The notes under the pieces were generated by a model. It saw only the letters and a list, made by a program, of their open reading frames with translations, searched no databases and was not told where the DNA came from. A DNA stretch of 64,000 nucleotides from positions 124,001-188,000 of the forward strand of contig NZ_JANSUY010000004.1 in assembly GCF_024741135.1 (NCBI RefSeq), read 5' to 3'. Shown here piece by piece: positions 60,975 through 64,000 of the stretch (within the stretch, counting starts at the first letter, position 1; each line of letters begins with the position of its first letter). The position numbers were made by a program, and so were the translations under genes. The stretch comes from Aquiflexum gelatinilyticum (GTDB lineage Bacteria; Bacteroidota; Bacteroidia; Cytophagales; Cyclobacteriaceae).

Positions 60975-62765
60975 TTATTCCTCGACAGCGTCCACCGAAT
61001 GGGTCTGCTTTTCATAGAGTTCACCATAAACTCCCTTGAGATTCAAAAGGTATTCATGAGACCCCTGCTCGACCATTTTCCCATCATCCAGCACAATGAT
61101 TTTATCAGCCAGTTTAGCGGAAGAAACCCGATGAGAAATGATGATGGACGTTCTGTTTTCCATGATCTTTTTAAGTGAATTCAAAATCGCGTTTTCTGTT
61201 TTGGTGTCTACAGCCGAAAGACAGTCGTCAAGCAACAAAATGCTCGGTTCTTTTGCAATAGCTCTCGCGATAGAAACCCTTTGCTTTTGTCCACCTGAAA
61301 GCGTAATACCTCTTTCTCCTAGCTTGGTCTCGAATCCCTGCGGAAAATCGATGATATTGTCATATACATCAGCGTCTTTTGCGGCTTGTTCCACTTTGCC
61401 CTCAGCAATTGTATCCAGTCCAAATCCTATATTATTGGCAATGCTGTCACTAAAAAGAAAAACATCCTGCGGTACATAGCCAATCTGTCTTCTCAGGGAT
61501 GCTACGTCATAGGTTTTGATGTCTTTTTTGTCTATCAAAATCTTGCCTTCAGTCACATCATACATTCTCATGAGGAGGTTGGCAATGGTAGATTTACCTG
61601 AACCTGTGGTACCTATGATAGCTAAGGATTCGCCTGAATCAATGGAAAAACTGACCTTATCCAAAGCTTTAATCCCAGAATCTGGGTAAACGAAGCTTAC
61701 ATTCTTGACTTCAATGTCGCCTTTGATTTCATCGATAAGGTAATCCGTGCTGAGGATGTCATTTTTTTCATCCATAAATTCATTGATCCTCGTCTGGGAG
61801 GCAGCCGCACGCTGGATGATACTCGTCACCCATCCCAAAGAGGTCACAGGCCATGTCAGGATATTGACATAAAGAATAAATTCAGCGATGACGCCGTAAC
61901 CAATAGTCCCCTCAATAACTTGCATTCCTCCTACATAAACAGTGATCAAGGTACTGATTCCTATCAATCCCATAATCAAAGGAAAAAACAGAGAATTGAC
62001 CAAGGCCAAATCGATGGACTTGTCCTTATATTCTTCACTTGCTTTGGTAAATTGGGCAGTACTGTCCTCCTCCCTTACGAATGCTTTGATCACCCTGATT
62101 CCCGAAAATGCTTCCTGAACAAAAGTACTCAGTCCGGAAAGACTTCTCTGGATTCTTTCAGACCTTTCGTTGATGAGGTTGTTGACATAATATATACTGA
62201 TGGAAAGGATCGGCAATGGCAACAAAGAATAGATAGTCAATTCTACATTGACTGTCAGCATATAGCCGATTACCATTGGAAATAAAAACAATAGCGTCAT
62301 ACCATACATGATAGCCGGACCAAGATACATCCTTACCCTGCTGACATCTTCCGTGATCCTTGCCATCAGGTCACCGGTGCTGTTTTTGCGGTAAAAACTC
62401 AGCGGAAGCTTTTGGTAGTGTTCGAAGATTTCATTCTTCATATCATACTCGACGAGTCTCGACATGATGATGATTGTCTGACGGATCAGAAAAAGGAAAA
62501 AACCCCTTAAAAGCGCCATTACCAAAATCAAAACTCCAAAAATAAGGATGAAATTCATGAACTGACCCCGGGCAACAGAGGCCAATTCCCCATCTGCAAA
62601 TACCCGATAAAAGGCAAAACTCTCCACCACATAATCTATGGCAATTCTTACAAGCTGGGCGGGAATAATTACAAAAACATTGGAAATGATGGTAAATAAA
62701 ATTCCCATCAGGAGATATCCCTTATATTTTACAAAATATTTATTAAGGCGCCAAAGTGATTTCAC
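60975..62765 (-). CDS. ABC exporter (MsbA/LmrA-type), fused permease-ATPase
   Basis: A 596-residue half-transporter: six transmembrane helices in residues ~15-310, then a nucleotide-binding domain with Walker A GTTGSGKST (~386), Q-loop VPQDVFLF, signature LSGGQKQRVS and Walker B LLLDDCLSAVD, and switch His in IISHRVSS. The start is GTG at 62765, giving KSLWRLNKYFVKYKGYLL; no ATG nearer the conserved start exists. It would homodimerise to export lipids, drugs or peptides from the inner membrane. Its stop is directly adjacent to the convergent unknown gene's stop. Confidence 0.92.
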   Translation of the reverse strand: MKSLWRLNKYFVKYKGYLLMGILFTIISNVFVIIPAQLVRIAIDYVVESFAFYRVFADGELASVARGQFMNFILIFGVLILVMALLRGFFLFLIRQTIIIMSRLVEYDMKNEIFEHYQKLPLSFYRKNSTGDLMARITEDVSRVRMYLGPAIMYGMTLLFLFPMVIGYMLTVNVELTIYSLLPLPILSISIYYVNNLINERSERIQRSLSGLSTFVQEAFSGIRVIKAFVREEDSTAQFTKASEEYKDKSIDLALVNSLFFPLIMGLIGISTLITVYVGGMQVIEGTIGYGVIAEFILYVNILTWPVTSLGWVTSIIQRAAASQTRINEFMDEKNDILSTDYLIDEIKGDIEVKNVSFVYPDSGIKALDKVSFSIDSGESLAIIGTTGSGKSTIANLLMRMYDVTEGKILIDKKDIKTYDVASLRRQIGYVPQDVFLFSDSIANNIGFGLDTIAEGKVEQAAKDADVYDNIIDFPQGFETKLGERGITLSGGQKQRVSIARAIAKEPSILLLDDCLSAVDTKTENAILNSLKKIMENRTSIIISHRVSSAKLADKIIVLDDGKMVEQGSHEYLLNLKGVYGELYEKQTHSVDAVEE

Positions 62766-62908
62766 GAAAGAAAAATTTTTAAAACTCTTGATTTGTTTTA
62801 TAATACTCTTTTAATTGCGTTAGAAAACCTCATTCAAAATATATAATTTTGTCCCGCGTTTTCAAACACCAATCCCAAATATAACACAATATAAAATTCC
62901 AAGTTCAA

Positions 62909-64000
62909 ATGCTAGAGATTAAAACTGAGGAAAAAGTGAGGGAAGGCTCCATATATGGACAGATCACCTCTCTCGGCCATGAGCAGCTAGTCGTATGCTA
63001 CGACGAACCGACAGGCTTAAAAGCAATCATTGCCATACATAATACTGTATTGGGACCGGCACTCGGCGGCACAAGGATGTGGAATTATACTTCCGAGGCT
63101 GAAGCCATTACAGATGTCTTGCGCTTATCCAGAGGCATGACCTTCAAAGCGGCCATTTCAGGACTCAATATCGGCGGAGGGAAAGCGGTGTTGATCGGAG
63201 ATCCAAAGTTGAAAAACGAAGCCTATCTCAGGAGATTCGGTAAGTTTATAAACAGCCTCGGAGGCAGATATATTACTGCGGAAGATGTCAATATGAAAAC
63301 CAGCGATATGGAATATATCGCCATGGAGACTAAATATGTGACAGGTTTGCCTGAGGTTAGAGGTGGAGGTGGTGACCCATCACCCGTCACGGCATATGGC
63401 ACTTATTTGGGTATGAAGTCTGCTGCAAAAAAAGCTTACGGTTCAGACAGCCTTACAGGAAAAAAGATCATTGTTCAGGGAATTGGCCAGGTGGGCAAAT
63501 ACTTGGTAGAATACCTAGTCAAAGAAAATGCACATGTTTTCATCACAGATATTTTTGAAGACAGGCTAAAGCAAGTATCCAAAGATACCGGAGCTACAGT
63601 CGTGGACCCAAATGTGATTTATGATTTGGAAATGGACATATATGCCCCATGTGCCTTGGGAGCGACTGTCAATGACCAGACAATTGACAGGTTAAAATGC
63701 CAGGTAATTGCTGGTGCCGCCAACAACCAACTTCAGGACGAAGCTGTACATGGAAAAATGCTTTTGGAAAAAGGGATTACTTATGCACCGGATTTCTTGA
63801 TCAATGCTGGCGGATTGATCAATGTCTATGCGGAATTTGTAGGAGGATACAACAGAGACCTCACCTATAAGCATGCAGAAAAAATCTATGATATCTGTAC
63901 CTCCATTTTGGACAAATCAGAAAAAGAAAATATTCCATCACAACAGGCTGCAACAGAAATGGCTTGGAACAGGATTGAAGCCATCGGCAAAGTAAAATTG
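62909..64000 (+). CDS. Leucine dehydrogenase (Glu/Leu/Phe/Val family), cut by window end
   Basis: The reading frame is open for 364 codons from ATG at 62909 to the window edge and has no stop yet. It begins MLEIKTEEKVREGSIYGQIT. The catalytic region reads LGPALGGTRMW and SRGMTFKAAISGLNIGGGKAV (catalytic Lys in MTFKAA; GGGKAV follows), followed by GRYITAEDVN. The NAD motif is GIGQVGKYLVEYLVKE and the later signature is AGAANNQL with NAGGLINV. It deaminates branched-chain amino acids to 2-keto acids with NAD+. Only the last residues are missing. Confidence 0.93.
   Translation, partial: MLEIKTEEKVREGSIYGQITSLGHEQLVVCYDEPTGLKAIIAIHNTVLGPALGGTRMWNYTSEAEAITDVLRLSRGMTFKAAISGLNIGGGKAVLIGDPKLKNEAYLRRFGKFINSLGGRYITAEDVNMKTSDMEYIAMETKYVTGLPEVRGGGGDPSPVTAYGTYLGMKSAAKKAYGSDSLTGKKIIVQGIGQVGKYLVEYLVKENAHVFITDIFEDRLKQVSKDTGATVVDPNVIYDLEMDIYAPCALGATVNDQTIDRLKCQVIAGAANNQLQDEAVHGKMLLEKGITYAPDFLINAGGLINVYAEFVGGYNRDLTYKHAEKIYDICTSILDKSEKENIPSQQAATEMAWNRIEAIGKVKL

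Overview
The window looks like a chromosomal segment of a Bacteroidota bacterium, most likely Cytophagales (Cyclobacteriaceae/Algoriphagus-like). The signs are: promoter elements of the TAnnTTTG type; many lipoproteins and TonB-linked outer-membrane proteins; DUF4249, MG2-plug and NagZ-beta-lactamase fusion proteins; bacillithiol genes (bshA, ypdA); leucine dehydrogenase; and a one-polypeptide glycine decarboxylase. This assignment is inference from gene content, since no rRNA or tRNA gene was seen.

Layout. 1-2.8 kb: an FtsX/MacB-type ABC permease. 2.8-7.2 kb: an accessory island with short repeats, a tyrosine recombinase carrying two HARP-like repeats at its N-terminus, a pair of palindromes, and an AT-rich AAA ATPase/RloB gene pair (AbiL/RloAB-like anti-phage module). 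The gene pair is bracketed by an inverted 10-bp motif and followed by an attC-like inverted repeat. The arrangement resembles an integron cassette next to a non-IntI recombinase and is the most unusual thing in the window. 7.2-9.8 kb: a BlaI/BlaR1 (M56) regulatory pair with three operator dyads. 9.8-12.4 kb: two surface lipoproteins. 12.7-24.1 kb: metabolic and envelope genes (old yellow enzyme, NRDE protein, YpdA, ABC-F ATPase, SDR, FA2H-like hydroxylase, BshA, NagZ-beta-lactamase). 24.3-28.3 kb: a mutL/twin-rhomboid operon. 28.5-35.3 kb, minus strand: MG2/TonB-plug protein, rlmN, sugar isomerase-like protein and a Gfo/Idh/MocA oxidoreductase. 35.4-37.1 kb: a RelE/ParE toxin-antitoxin pair and two unrecognised genes. 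37.2-42.0 kb: acyltransferase, LytTR regulator, TonB-type receptor. 42.0-42.5 kb: a repeat-rich spacer with three 23-bp dyads and a small MITE/REP-like element. 42.5-51 kb: DapA-family lyase + Na+ symporter, phosphoesterase, MFS + trehalase, M1 peptidase. 51-54.6 kb: a PIN toxin with a 55-residue candidate antitoxin, then gcvP. 54.8-64 kb: M28 peptidase, PQQ dehydrogenase with embedded cytochrome c, a second Gfo/Idh/MocA protein, two unknown genes, an MsbA-type exporter, and leucine dehydrogenase running off the end.

Working units visible from spacing: blaI-blaR1 (1-nt overlap), mutL with its neighbours (ATGA overlap), MFS-trehalase (ATGA overlap), DapA-like/SSS symporter (uptake plus aldolase-type catabolism), PQQ dehydrogenase-oxidoreductase, and the two toxin-antitoxin pairs. 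Several genes (ABC-F, rlmN, NRDE) have the -7 element only 4-5 nt before the ATG, suggesting leaderless or nearly leaderless mRNAs. Many apparent upstream TTG extensions of genes were rejected in favour of the first ATG next to a signal peptide or conserved start.
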